Below, piece by piece: positions 6,409 through 11,961 of a DNA stretch of 11,961 nucleotides. Numbering within the stretch: position 1 is the first letter of the stretch; each line of letters begins with the position of its first letter. The notes beneath the pieces are model-generated. The model ran no database searches. It had not been told where the DNA came from and worked only from the letters and a program-made list of their open reading frames with translations. The translations under genes and the position numbers were made by a program. This DNA is from an uncultured Collinsella sp. (GTDB taxonomy: Bacteria > Actinomycetota > Coriobacteriia > Coriobacteriales > Coriobacteriaceae): the NCBI GenBank assembly GCA_905211615.1, contig CAJMBB010000054.1, forward strand, positions 1-11,961. The letters run 5' to 3'.

Positions 6409-7284
6409 CTATACAAGACCCCAGGTCTTGACCTCTTGGTCGAGCCAGCCATCGGCCAGGCGATCGCAAATCACCTGATCGACCACGGCCGAAAGGTCGC
6501 AGCCCCTCTTGGTCGCCACGCCGTAACCCTGCTCGCCAAACTTGACCTCGGGCTGCAGCAGCTCAACGGTCTCGTTCATGTAACCGGCCAGCGTGGAGCG
6601 GTCCATGGCAAAGACGTCGATATTGCCGGCGTCGAGCGAACTCTTGATGATGGGGTAGCCGCTAAAGGCCCTAAACTCGGGCTTGCAGCTAAAGCCGTTG
6701 TCCTTGATCATCTGCTCGATCAGGCCCTGCGTGGTGGCACCCTGGCTTACGCCAATGACCTTGCCGTCCAGGTCCTCAATCGAGGTAAAGCCCGAACGCT
6801 TCTTGACCATGAGTCCCACGTAGTCGGTGCGGTACGGCGTCGAGAAATCCCAGCTCTTCTTGCGCTCGTCGGTGATGGTGTAGGTCGCCGCGACCACGTC
6901 AAGTTGGCCGTTATCGATCAGCGGGCCGCGCGTCTTGGGCGTTACGTCGGTAAACTCGACAAGCTCCTGGGCGCGGGCCTCCTTGTAGCTCACGCCAAAG
7001 ACGGCAGCGGCGATTTGGTAGCACAAATCGACTTCCATGCCCTCAAAGCGGCCCTTGGCGGTGTCGTAATAGCCATAGCCGGGAACGTCCTTCTTAACGC
7101 CGGCATTCAGATGGCCACGCGACTTGATGGCCGCAAGCTTGGACCCCTTGTCGGAACCCTCGCCGCTGGTGGAGTTGCCGCAACCGGTAAGCGCGGTCCC
7201 CGTCAGCGCAAGCATGCCGGCGCCAGCCAGCTGCAAAAAGTGACGGCGCGATACGGCCGCCCTCGTCATATCCGTCATGTCCAT
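6409..7284 (-). CDS. Amino-acid ABC transporter substrate-binding lipoprotein with Tat-like signal
   Basis: The product is about 291 aa, a type-2 periplasmic-binding-protein fold of the GlnH/HisJ family, here tethered outside the membrane. SRRHFLQLAG (12-21) fits the twin-arginine consensus, followed by a hydrophobic stretch and the lipobox LTGC with Cys35. The mature part has the family pattern G-x-FEGMEVDLCYQIA, LIDNGQLDVVAATYTIT-x-ER, and DFSTPY. These hallmarks fit polar amino acids (glutamine, glutamate, arginine or cystine); the ligand is not resolvable. Starts at GTG 7287, ATG 7284, 7278 and 7269 are all in frame with weak Shine-Dalgarno sites; all keep the RR and lipobox. It begins 8 bp after the ATPase stop. 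Confidence 0.92.
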   Translation of the reverse strand: MDMTDMTRAAVSRRHFLQLAGAGMLALTGTALTGCGNSTSGEGSDKGSKLAAIKSRGHLNAGVKKDVPGYGYYDTAKGRFEGMEVDLCYQIAAAVFGVSYKEARAQELVEFTDVTPKTRGPLIDNGQLDVVAATYTITDERKKSWDFSTPYRTDYVGLMVKKRSGFTSIEDLDGKVIGVSQGATTQGLIEQMIKDNGFSCKPEFRAFSGYPIIKSSLDAGNIDVFAMDRSTLAGYMNETVELLQPEVKFGEQGYGVATKRGCDLSAVVDQVICDRLADGWLDQEVKTWGLV

Positions 7285-7292
7285 CACCGCGC

Positions 7293-8024
7293 CTAGTGCA
7301 GAATCTTGGACAGGAACTCGCGGCAGCGCGGGTTCTCGGGGTTATCGAAGAAGTGCTCGGGCGTGCCCTCCTCCAGGATGCGGCCGTCCTCCATAAAGAT
7401 GACGCGGTCGGCCACCTGGCGCGCAAAGCCCATCTCGTGCGTCACGCAGATCATGGTGATGTCCTCCTGCGCGAGCTCAATCATAACGTCCAGGACTTCC
7501 TGGACCATCTCGGGGTCGAGCGCCGAAGTCGGTTCATCAAACAGGATGATGGGCTGCTTGGTGCACAGGGCACGGGCGATGGCGATGCGCTGCTGCTGAC
7601 CGCCCGAGAGATTCTGCGGATACTCGCCGGCCTTATGCGCCATGCCAACGCGCTTGAGCGCGGCGATGGCGATCTCGGTCGCCTCCTCCTTGCTCTTCTT
7701 TTGCAGCTTGATGGGCGCGAGCGTCAGATTGCCGAGCACCGTCATGTTGGGATACAGGTTGAACTGCTGAAACACCATGGAACTATACTTGCGAGCCATC
7801 TCCAGGTGATTCTTTTTGGTGAGCGGCGTACCGTCGATGACGACCTCGCCCGACGTGGGCTCCTCCAGATAATCGACGCAACGGATGAGCGTCGACTTAC
7901 CCGAGCCGGAAGGCCCGATCATTACGAGCTTCTCGCCGCGCTTGACGGTGAGATTGATATCTTTGAGCACATGCAGGTCGCCAAAGTACTTGTTGAGATG
8001 CTTGATCTCGATCATGTCTGCCAT
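7293..8024 (-). CDS. Polar amino-acid ABC transporter ATPase (GlnQ-type)
   Basis: The product is 243 aa, the typical length for the HisP/GlnQ family. All ABC motifs are intact: Walker A GPSGSGKST (37-45), Q-loop FQQFNLYPNMT (85-95), signature LSGGQQQR (139-146), Walker B IILFDEP (159-165), D-loop SALDPE and switch His196 (THEMGF). It powers import through the two permeases encoded further on. It is the first gene of the operon (ATPase, binding protein, permease, permease). ATG 8024 follows GGGAAGGGA. A possible -10 box (TACAAT) lies about 36 bp upstream. Confidence 0.95.
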   Translation of the reverse strand: MADMIEIKHLNKYFGDLHVLKDINLTVKRGEKLVMIGPSGSGKSTLIRCVDYLEEPTSGEVVIDGTPLTKKNHLEMARKYSSMVFQQFNLYPNMTVLGNLTLAPIKLQKKSKEEATEIAIAALKRVGMAHKAGEYPQNLSGGQQQRIAIARALCTKQPIILFDEPTSALDPEMVQEVLDVMIELAQEDITMICVTHEMGFARQVADRVIFMEDGRILEEGTPEHFFDNPENPRCREFLSKILH

Positions 8025-8059
8025 GAATGTCCCTTCCCTGCGTTTACACGAGTTGAACT

Positions 8060-8065
8060 ATTGTA
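8060..8065 (-). promoter_or_regulatory. Candidate -10 box of the amino-acid ABC operon
   Basis: The minus strand reads TACAAT, one base from consensus, about 36 bp before the ATPase start. There is no good -35 at 16-18 bp, so this is tentative. Confidence 0.3.
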
Positions 8066-8129
8066 CGGAAAGAACCACGTTTCCGCAGCCCACACTACAT
8101 TCCCGTAAAGAACCCGCAACCTTCCACCC

Positions 8130-8199
8130 ACTCATTGGGGACAGACTTAAATGAGTACCTGCTCATTGGGCACTCATTTAAGTCTGTTCCCCAATGAGT
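8130..8199. repeat. REP-like palindrome B with GGGGACAG core
   Basis: Arms 8130-8156 (27 nt) and 8172-8199 (28 nt) are inverted copies with a single one-base bulge. They contain GGGGACAGACTTAAATGAG and its complement CTGTTCCCC. The 15-nt loop repeats CTCATTGGG from the arm. No T-run follows. It lies between the 5' end of the ABC operon and the terminator of the foldase-yqeY operon. Confidence 0.8.
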
Positions 8200-8210
8200 A
8201 CTCAGCCCAG

Positions 8211-8243
8211 AAAAAGGGGGCGCGACCGCAATGGTCACGCCCC
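8211..8243 (-). terminator. Intrinsic terminator of the foldase-yqeY operon
   Basis: On the minus strand GGGGCGTGACC, loop ATTGC and GGTCGCGCCCC form an 11-bp stem with one G-T wobble, followed by CTTTTTC. It starts about 28 bp after the yqeY stop. Confidence 0.88.
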
Positions 8244-8271
8244 TCAGCCTCAACTGTGTACCGCTCGGCCC

Positions 8272-8715
8272 CTACGCGAGGCGGGCTCCGACGATCTTTG
8301 CTGCTGCCGGCTTATCGAAGTTGCCGCCGGTGGCCTTGCCCAGAGCACCCATGACCTGGCCCATCTGCTTCTTGGACGTGGCACCCAGCTCGGCGATGAC
8401 CTGCTCGATCAGGGCTTCGAGCTCCTCGCCCGAAACCTGCGCGGGCAGCAGGCTCTCCAGAATCTTGACCTGCTCGGTCAGGTTGTCGGTACGCTCCTGG
8501 TCGGTACCGGCCTTAATGGACATCTCCAGCGTCTCGCTCGTCTGCTTAATCAGACGCTTGATCATGCTGTTGACATCTTCCTCGGTCACATCACGGCGCT
8601 CGTTGACCTCGATGTTCTTCACCTCGGCCTTAACCTGGCGAATGATCGACAGGCGAACCTTGTCCTTGGCCTTCATGGCCGCAATCATTTCCTTCTGCAG
8701 TTCTTCGTTGGTCAT
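8272..8715 (-). CDS. yqeY: GatB/YqeY domain protein
   Basis: The product is 147 aa, the normal size of YqeY. It starts with MTNEELQKEMIAAMKAKDKVRLSIIRQVKAEVKN, the helical N-domain, and ends with the small C-terminal bundle (SKKQMGQVMGALGKATGGNFDKPAAAKIVGARL) that resembles the tRNA-binding tail of GatB. Its biochemical role is unsettled; a link to tRNA amidotransferase or tRNA binding is inferred from that similarity. ATG 8715 is chosen because GAGGAGG lies 8 nt upstream; the frame extends only to a TTG at 8721. It is 54 bp downstream of the foldase gene with a hairpin between them, and its transcript ends at the terminator 8211-8243. Confidence 0.92.
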   Translation of the reverse strand: MTNEELQKEMIAAMKAKDKVRLSIIRQVKAEVKNIEVNERRDVTEEDVNSMIKRLIKQTSETLEMSIKAGTDQERTDNLTEQVKILESLLPAQVSGEELEALIEQVIAELGATSKKQMGQVMGALGKATGGNFDKPAAAKIVGARLA

Positions 8716-8738
8716 CTGCAAATCCTCCTCAATAGTGC

Positions 8739-8764
8739 GGGCGGCACTCGCACGAGCGCCGCCC
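8739..8764 (-). other. Intercistronic GC-rich hairpin
   Basis: Arms 8739-8749 and 8754-8764 give an 11-bp stem with one G-T wobble and a 4-nt loop, in the 54-bp gap between the foldase and yqeY genes. There is no U-tract. It could protect the upstream message or mark a processing site, lowering yqeY relative to the foldase. Confidence 0.55.
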
Positions 8765-8769
8765 CATGA

Positions 8770-9993
8770 TTACTTAGTCGTCGACGAATCGTCGGTCGAA
8801 CTCTTGGTGACGCCCTTCAGGCTGACGTTGTACGGCACGTCCTTGGGCATGGGGTTAACGGTGATGTCGGCGTCCTTCTTGTACTGCTCCAGCCATTCGC
8901 TGTACGTGGTGCTTGCCGCCTGCGTCTTCACCACGTTGGAGACGTACTTCTTGATGTCCTTGGGCACCTGCTTAATGTCATCGACCTGATTATCGACATG
9001 GAAGTAGTCGGTGCACTTGATGATGTGGTAACCATAGGTCGACTCGACGACACCGCTCACATCGCCCTTGTTGAGTCCCTCGAGCGCCGCCTGGTAGCTG
9101 TCGACGAAGGTGGTGAGCTTGTCCCAGCCCACGTCGCCCTTCTTCTCCTTGGAGCCAGTGTCGTCGGAATACTGCTCCACGGCGTCCTCAAAGCTCAGCT
9201 CGCCGGAGTTGATCTTGTCCAGGCACTCCTGCGCCTTGGCTTTGGCGGCAGCCTTGTCCTCGTCAGATGCGTCAGAATCGACCTTGATCAGGATATTCGA
9301 CGAACGACGGGCATCGTTGTAGTTGGACAGGTTCTCATTGATGTAATCGACAATCTCGCTGTCCTTGGGCTTGCTGGTGGGTGCCACGGCATCCTTGAGC
9401 TTCTGCTGCGCCAGGCTCTCCTTGAGCGAATCCTTGTAGGTGTCCTCGGTGTAGCCGTAGGTCTTAAGGGTCTTCTTGAAAGCCTTAGCGCCGCCAGCAC
9501 TCTTGCACGCGTCCTTCCAAGCCTTCTCGACCTCCTCGTCCGACACCGTCACGCCGTTTTCCTTCTGTGCCTGCTGAAGCAGGATCTGCTGAGTGTAGGA
9601 GTCGATGAGCTGCTTGCGGTACTTCTTGGGCGTGAGGTCGTTGTCGACCAGGTACTGTGCCCAGTCCTTGTCCTTGGTGTAACCATAGGACGTGCGCATG
9701 CTCATAATCTGCTTGGTCACGGTGTCCTCGGTGAGGTTGGTGCCGTTGATAGTGGCCGCCACACCACCAGTGAGCTTATAGCCCGAGCCGGCGCTTTCGG
9801 TCTGCGACATCAGGCCGGAGCACGCCATGGCCGAAACGGAGAGCAGCATCGCCAGCACGCCGATGACCACCAGGACAATCTTGACGGTCTTGGACACATA
9901 GGTCTTGCGCTGCTTCTTGCGAGAGCTGGAGGCGGCGCGGGACCGTTGCTCGGGCGTCGGCGCGACCTCGGGGTTCTTTTTCTTATTTGCCAT
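8770..9993 (-). CDS. Membrane-anchored parvulin-type peptidyl-prolyl isomerase / foldase
   Basis: The product is 407 aa. A basic, Pro/Ser-rich N-terminus (1-37) precedes one membrane helix (about 38-57) that ends in SAMACSG. Cys58 resembles a lipobox but lacks the usual Leu at -3, so signal anchor and lipoprotein are both possible. Residues about 85-210 are a SurA/PrsA-like helical chaperone domain (ATINGTNLTEDTVTKQI, then DEEVEKAW). Residues about 228-330 are the parvulin domain: ARRSSNILIKVDS, ELSFEDAVEQYSDDTGSKEKKGDVGW and YGYHIIKCTDY are conserved landmarks. The C-terminus is Ser/Thr-rich. The protein would act on secreted proteins outside the membrane. ATG 9993 follows AAAGG. Upstream is the small dyad TTGTG-T-CACAA (10030-10040). 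It leads the two-gene operon with yqeY. Confidence 0.9.
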   Translation of the reverse strand: MANKKKNPEVAPTPEQRSRAASSSRKKQRKTYVSKTVKIVLVVIGVLAMLLSVSAMACSGLMSQTESAGSGYKLTGGVAATINGTNLTEDTVTKQIMSMRTSYGYTKDKDWAQYLVDNDLTPKKYRKQLIDSYTQQILLQQAQKENGVTVSDEEVEKAWKDACKSAGGAKAFKKTLKTYGYTEDTYKDSLKESLAQQKLKDAVAPTSKPKDSEIVDYINENLSNYNDARRSSNILIKVDSDASDEDKAAAKAKAQECLDKINSGELSFEDAVEQYSDDTGSKEKKGDVGWDKLTTFVDSYQAALEGLNKGDVSGVVESTYGYHIIKCTDYFHVDNQVDDIKQVPKDIKKYVSNVVKTQAASTTYSEWLEQYKKDADITVNPMPKDVPYNVSLKGVTKSSTDDSSTTK

Positions 9994-10060
9994 GTTTGGC
10001 CTTTCGCATCACGAATCGAACAAACGCCATTGTGTCACAACGCAGCCCCCGCGGCACACC

Positions 10061-10111
10061 TGGTGCATGGGGGGCAGGTTAATCTGCACCATTTTGGTGC
10101 AAAGGGGGCAG
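10061..10111. repeat. Repeat cluster D: direct TGGTGCA...GGGGGCAG units with hairpin
   Basis: Two 17-nt direct copies, 10061-10077 and 10095-10111, differ at two bases. Between them TGCACCA-TTT-TGGTGCA (10085-10101) forms a perfect 7-bp hairpin that uses the start of the second copy. The GGGGGCAG tail is one base from the GGGGACAG core seen in other gaps. Confidence 0.65.
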
Positions 10112-10113
10112 AC

Positions 10114-10180
10114 CCGGCAGTTAAGGACGTTCCTTTTAGGCCGGCAGTTAGGGACAGTCCCCAAGTGCCGGCCCTAAAAG
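10114..10180. repeat. Repeat cluster C: direct repeat plus palindrome with GGGACAGTCCC core
   Basis: Two 20-nt copies (10114-10133 and 10141-10160) differ at three positions. The second sits inside a larger palindrome, arms 10133-10146 and 10166-10180, paired with one bulged G and centred near the perfect palindrome GGGAC-A-GTCCC (10151-10161). The right arm runs into the last codons and TAG stop of the PTS gene. There is no U-tract on either strand. Confidence 0.7.
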
Positions 10181-10641
10181 TGGCGGCGGATGGCATCGAC
10201 CATGCCCTGCGGCGTGGTCTGGCCGAGCACGTCGGCCGCGGCGCCGGCGTCCATAAAGATATTCATGAGCGCCTGAAGTGCCTCGACCTGACCGCCCGGC
10301 TCGGCAATGCCCAGGTTGATGAGGATCTGCGCCGGCACCGGGGCTCCCATGCCCGCCATCGCGTTGAACGTCACAGGTGCGGCGGGCTTCACCACCGCGA
10401 TATAGGGCTTGGCCACAAATCCCGGATCGGTATGCGGAATGGCGATGTTTGCCGCCGGCATAGCGAGACCCGTGGGATAGGCATCCTCACGCGTGCGAAC
10501 GGCGTCGAGCCAACCGGGCGCAATGTAGCCACGCGGAGCGAGCTCGCCCTCGAGTCGCGCAAACACCTCATCCGGCGTCGCACACTCCCAATCAAAAAAC
10601 ACCAGCTCGGGCGAGAATAGCATCTCGGCGTCATCCGCCAT
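10174..10641 (-). CDS. Orphan PTS EIIA component (fructose/galactitol type)
   Basis: The product is 155 aa, the size of a single EIIA-Fru/Mtl (PTS_EIIA_2) domain, cytoplasmic. PTGLAMPAANIAIPHTDP (56-73) carries the phospho-accepting His70 in the IAIPHT motif; the spacing resembles GatA-like galactitol IIA. PVPAQILINLGIAEPGGQVEALQAL (101-125) is the family's second conserved region. ATG 10641 is chosen because GGAGG lies 5 nt upstream; the longer frame to 10704 has no such site and would nearly touch the PIN gene. No EIIB, EIIC or sugar gene is visible nearby, so it either serves a permease encoded elsewhere or acts in regulation. It lies 65 bp after the toxin gene and ends inside palindrome C. 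Confidence 0.88.
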   Translation of the reverse strand: MADDAEMLFSPELVFFDWECATPDEVFARLEGELAPRGYIAPGWLDAVRTREDAYPTGLAMPAANIAIPHTDPGFVAKPYIAVVKPAAPVTFNAMAGMGAPVPAQILINLGIAEPGGQVEALQALMNIFMDAGAAADVLGQTTPQGMVDAIRRHF

Positions 10642-10706
10642 ACCGTCCTCCAAAGTTGCATGAGGTTCACAATGCCCCATATGATAGCGAAAGGAGGCAG
10701 GCAAGG

Positions 10707-11174
10707 TTAGTCGAGGATCCCAATCATCTCAAGAGTGCGGGCAGGCGTCAGGCAAACTTCGGGCATCGCCTCCAGCATGCGCCGGTCGCTCGTGACCACA
10801 TAGTCGACATCTGCCGTCTCGCCCGAAGCGATGATGAGGTTGTCTTCAAGATCCGGCATGCGCTTGCCGAGCATGCGCGCCATTTCGCACTCTGCCAACG
10901 AAAGCGGAGAGGCCGTCGCCACCTGCATCATATGCTCGATGCAGGCCCATGACGCCGAGACAAACGACACGTTAATCCCATTCACATTCCGCCGGGCCAG
11001 ACGACGAGGCAATATATAGAACACATCCTTTGCCGTCGTTGGCGCATACAGAAGGTCGATCTTTCCCGCCTCGGCCAGTTCAACCAATCTTTTCGCTTCG
11101 TCGAACGCCCCTTCTTGCAGGTAATAATCGAGCCAAACGTTCGTATCTACCAAGAGATGCTTTGCCTCAATCAT
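10707..11174 (-). CDS. PIN-domain ribonuclease toxin (VapC-like)
   Basis: The product is 155 aa with a PIN fold. HLLVDTNVWLDYYL (6-19) gives the first acidic residue, Asp10, and Asn12. PDLEDNLIIASG (107-118) and VDYVVTSDRRML (123-134) supply the later acidic residues, including Asp130, of the metal site. Toxins of this type cleave RNA when free of antitoxin. ATG 11174 overlaps the TGA of the upstream antitoxin gene by four bases (ATGA), so translation is coupled; a TTG at 11180 is less likely. Which RNA is cut cannot be inferred. The catalytic set appears complete, so the toxin is probably active. Confidence 0.87.
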   Translation of the reverse strand: MIEAKHLLVDTNVWLDYYLQEGAFDEAKRLVELAEAGKIDLLYAPTTAKDVFYILPRRLARRNVNGINVSFVSASWACIEHMMQVATASPLSLAECEMARMLGKRMPDLEDNLIIASGETADVDYVVTSDRRMLEAMPEVCLTPARTLEMIGILD

Positions 11175-11515
11175 CGACAATTCGCCTCAATGTCGGCAAT
11201 CATCGCGTCATACATATCATCTCGTACGGCATCCCAGTTGTCCGCCGAAGATTCGGCCGGTGCAAAATCCGAAGCGCTTAGCCCCAACGAGGAAAAAGCT
11301 AGGCCACACCCCTGCTCGGCCAGGCTCTCCGCACGGGGCGCCTCGCGCTTATCCGCCACCATAAATACCGGCAACGCTTGATGCTCGACAAGATAGACCC
11401 AAAGCGCACGAATGGCATCGCTCGCCCCCAATCCATTGCGAGTTAGGACCGCGTCGCCACCAGCCTTGAGCATAGGATCGATTCGTGTGTTGAGCTGCAC
11501 CGTTGCTGTACCCAT
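11171..11515 (-). CDS. RelB/DinJ-like ribbon-helix-helix antitoxin
   Basis: The product is 114 aa. The N-terminus (ATVQLNTRIDPMLKAGGDAVLTRNGLGASDAIRALWVYLVEHQALP, 4-49) is a typical RelB/DinJ ribbon-helix-helix: a short beta strand followed by two helices, which dimerise and bind the operator. The rest, rich in Ala, Asp, Ser and Glu (about 52-114), is probably the flexible toxin-binding tail, ending DNWDAVRDDMYDAMIADIEANCR. ATG 11515 has GAGGAG about 6 nt upstream. The gene overlaps the PIN toxin by ATGA. RelB/DinJ antitoxins usually pair with RelE/YafQ toxins, so the PIN partner is a mixed pairing. Autorepression through the palindrome at the promoter is likely. Confidence 0.83.
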   Translation of the reverse strand: MGTATVQLNTRIDPMLKAGGDAVLTRNGLGASDAIRALWVYLVEHQALPVFMVADKREAPRAESLAEQGCGLAFSSLGLSASDFAPAESSADNWDAVRDDMYDAMIADIEANCR

Positions 11516-11531
11516 AGCGGCTCCTCTCTAC

Positions 11532-11567
11532 CTGCTAGCAGTATAGCAAACATTAAAGGCCACACAA
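11532..11567 (-). promoter_or_regulatory. Promoter and palindromic operator of the toxin-antitoxin operon
   Basis: On the minus strand a -10 box TATACT (complement of 11540-11545) lies 16 bp from a partial -35 TTGTGT (11562-11567). The perfect 10-bp palindrome CTGCTAGCAG (11532-11541) overlaps the downstream edge of the -10 box, about 16 bp before the antitoxin ATG. This is a suitable site for autorepression by the antitoxin. Confidence 0.6.
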
Positions 11568-11568
11568 A

Positions 11569-11598
11569 AGGGCCCCGCCCACACACGGGCGGAGCCCT
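11569..11598 (-). terminator. Intrinsic terminator upstream of the toxin-antitoxin operon
   Basis: A 12-bp stem with one mismatch (11569-11580 with 11587-11598) and loop ACACAC is followed on the minus strand by TTTTGTG. It would insulate the toxin-antitoxin promoter, whose -35 directly abuts the T-run, from transcripts arriving from the right. Confidence 0.75.
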
Positions 11599-11664
11599 AT
11601 CGGATTTCTTGGGATGGAAATGACACCCGTCACGTTATCCAGAGTCCAAAATCAATGAGCCAAT

Positions 11665-11710
11665 AAAGCTGAGGGGGCTCATGTGATTCCATAAGCCCCC
11701 TCAGCTTTTT
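11665..11710. terminator. Strong bidirectional hairpin terminator
   Basis: A perfect 15-bp stem (11665-11679 with 11694-11708) and 14-nt loop. It is followed by TTTTT on the plus strand and by CTTTATT on the minus strand. It lies about 70 bp after the stop of the partial right-end gene, which it probably terminates. No plus-strand gene ends here. Confidence 0.82.
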
Positions 11711-11780
11711 CGATAGTTAAGTCACAACAGCGCTTCGTCATTAACAAACACAAGCTGTCTCATTTTCCCACTTCTGCCCT

Positions 11781-11960
11781 TTAGGCCCAATACGGAATAT
11801 ACCTTCGATATTTGGCGCCCGCATCCTCATCCTCTTCCTTTATCAATGCCTCTTCTAGGCACTCTCTGATTAGACGAGACATCGCCACCGTGTTTTTCTT
11901 TGGCTCTGTTAGACCAGGATTGACATACATGTGTCCCCACGGTGCCATATCGTTGACCCC
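11781..11960 (-). CDS. C-terminal end of an unrecognised protein (partial)
   Basis: An open frame enters from the right edge and ends at TAA (11781-11783). The visible 59 residues begin GVNDMAPWGHMYVNPG and end AGAKYRRYIPYWA. They include a predicted acidic helix (VAMSRLIRECLEEALIKEEDEDAG) and an aromatic, basic tail. The frame continues to the edge with no stop, and the hairpin at 11665-11710 follows it, so it looks like a genuine gene end. It could instead be a small complete gene starting at the Met at residue 5, about 55 aa, but no good ribosome site is visible within the window. I do not recognise the family. Base composition looks less GC-rich than the genes to its left. Confidence 0.55.
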   Translation of the reverse strand, partial: GVNDMAPWGHMYVNPGLTEPKKNTVAMSRLIRECLEEALIKEEDEDAGAKYRRYIPYWA

Positions 11961-11961
11961 G

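Noticed and set aside
6384..6452. Longer start for the first permease
   Set aside because: It would overlap the binding-protein gene and lacks a ribosome site; ATG 6383 has AAGGAAGG upstream.
10114..10180. Rho-independent terminator for the PTS gene
   Set aside because: The stem is good but neither strand has a T-run after it, so I list it as a palindromic repeat.
8998..10620. 540-codon plus-strand frame over the foldase and PTS genes
   Set aside because: It runs through three unrelated units (gene, repeat cluster, gene) and shows no recognisable domain; the minus-strand genes explain the sequence.
11713..11780. Tiny 13-codon minus-strand frame (MRQLVFVNDEALL) after the partial gene
   Set aside because: Although a purine-rich stretch precedes its ATG, it is too short to support and shows nothing beyond chance.

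Overview
The window looks like a GC-rich chromosomal segment from a gut-type coriobacterium (class Coriobacteriia, Collinsella-like). This is inference from protein style, not a database match. It rests on the membrane-anchored LuxR-type regulator typical of that class, a surface protein ending in an LAATG sorting signal (class E sortase type, common in Actinomycetota), and strong GC bias at third codon positions. Almost every gene lies on the minus strand; the LuxR-type gene at 1797-2708 is the only convincing plus-strand gene. No rRNA, tRNA, CRISPR array or transposase gene was found, and no gene-free gap exceeds 300 bases.

Layout, left to right. (1) 1-1762: a cell-wall-anchored beta-solenoid surface protein (83-1717), followed at 26 by the start of a second gene with an identical start and ribosome-binding region. 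The two are evidently tandem paralogues. (2) 1797-2708: a divergently oriented, apparently N-terminally shortened membrane LuxR regulator. (3) 2709-4193: a stand-alone AAA ATPase gene, bracketed by two copies of one terminator-like palindrome and preceded by six helically phased TTGAG-type iterons. (4) 4200-4823: a cytidylate-kinase-like protein. (5) 4995-8024: a complete polar amino-acid ABC importer operon, transcribed ATPase, then Tat/lipoprotein binding protein, then two permeases, ending at an 88-bp palindromic element. (6) 8272-9993: a parvulin-type foldase followed by YqeY and a clear terminator. (7) 10174-10641: an orphan PTS EIIA of the fructose/galactitol type. (8) 10707-11567: a toxin-antitoxin pair (RelB/DinJ-like ribbon-helix-helix antitoxin and PIN toxin) with an ATGA overlap and a palindrome on its promoter. 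(9) 11569-11961: two hairpin terminators and the C-terminal end of an unrecognised gene.

The most unusual feature is the intergenic DNA. Nearly every gap carries a long palindrome, and several unrelated-looking ones share a GGGGACAG / CTGTCCCC core (2733-2739, 4171-4179, 8137-8144, 8185-8192, 10151-10162; a variant at 10104-10111). This suggests a family of REP-like repeats, some co-opted as terminators. A second unusual feature is the periodic iteron array ahead of the AAA ATPase. I found no unmistakable new enzymatic or defence system; the best candidates for something undescribed are the repeat family, the iteron-controlled ATPase and the recombination-prone surface-protein array.
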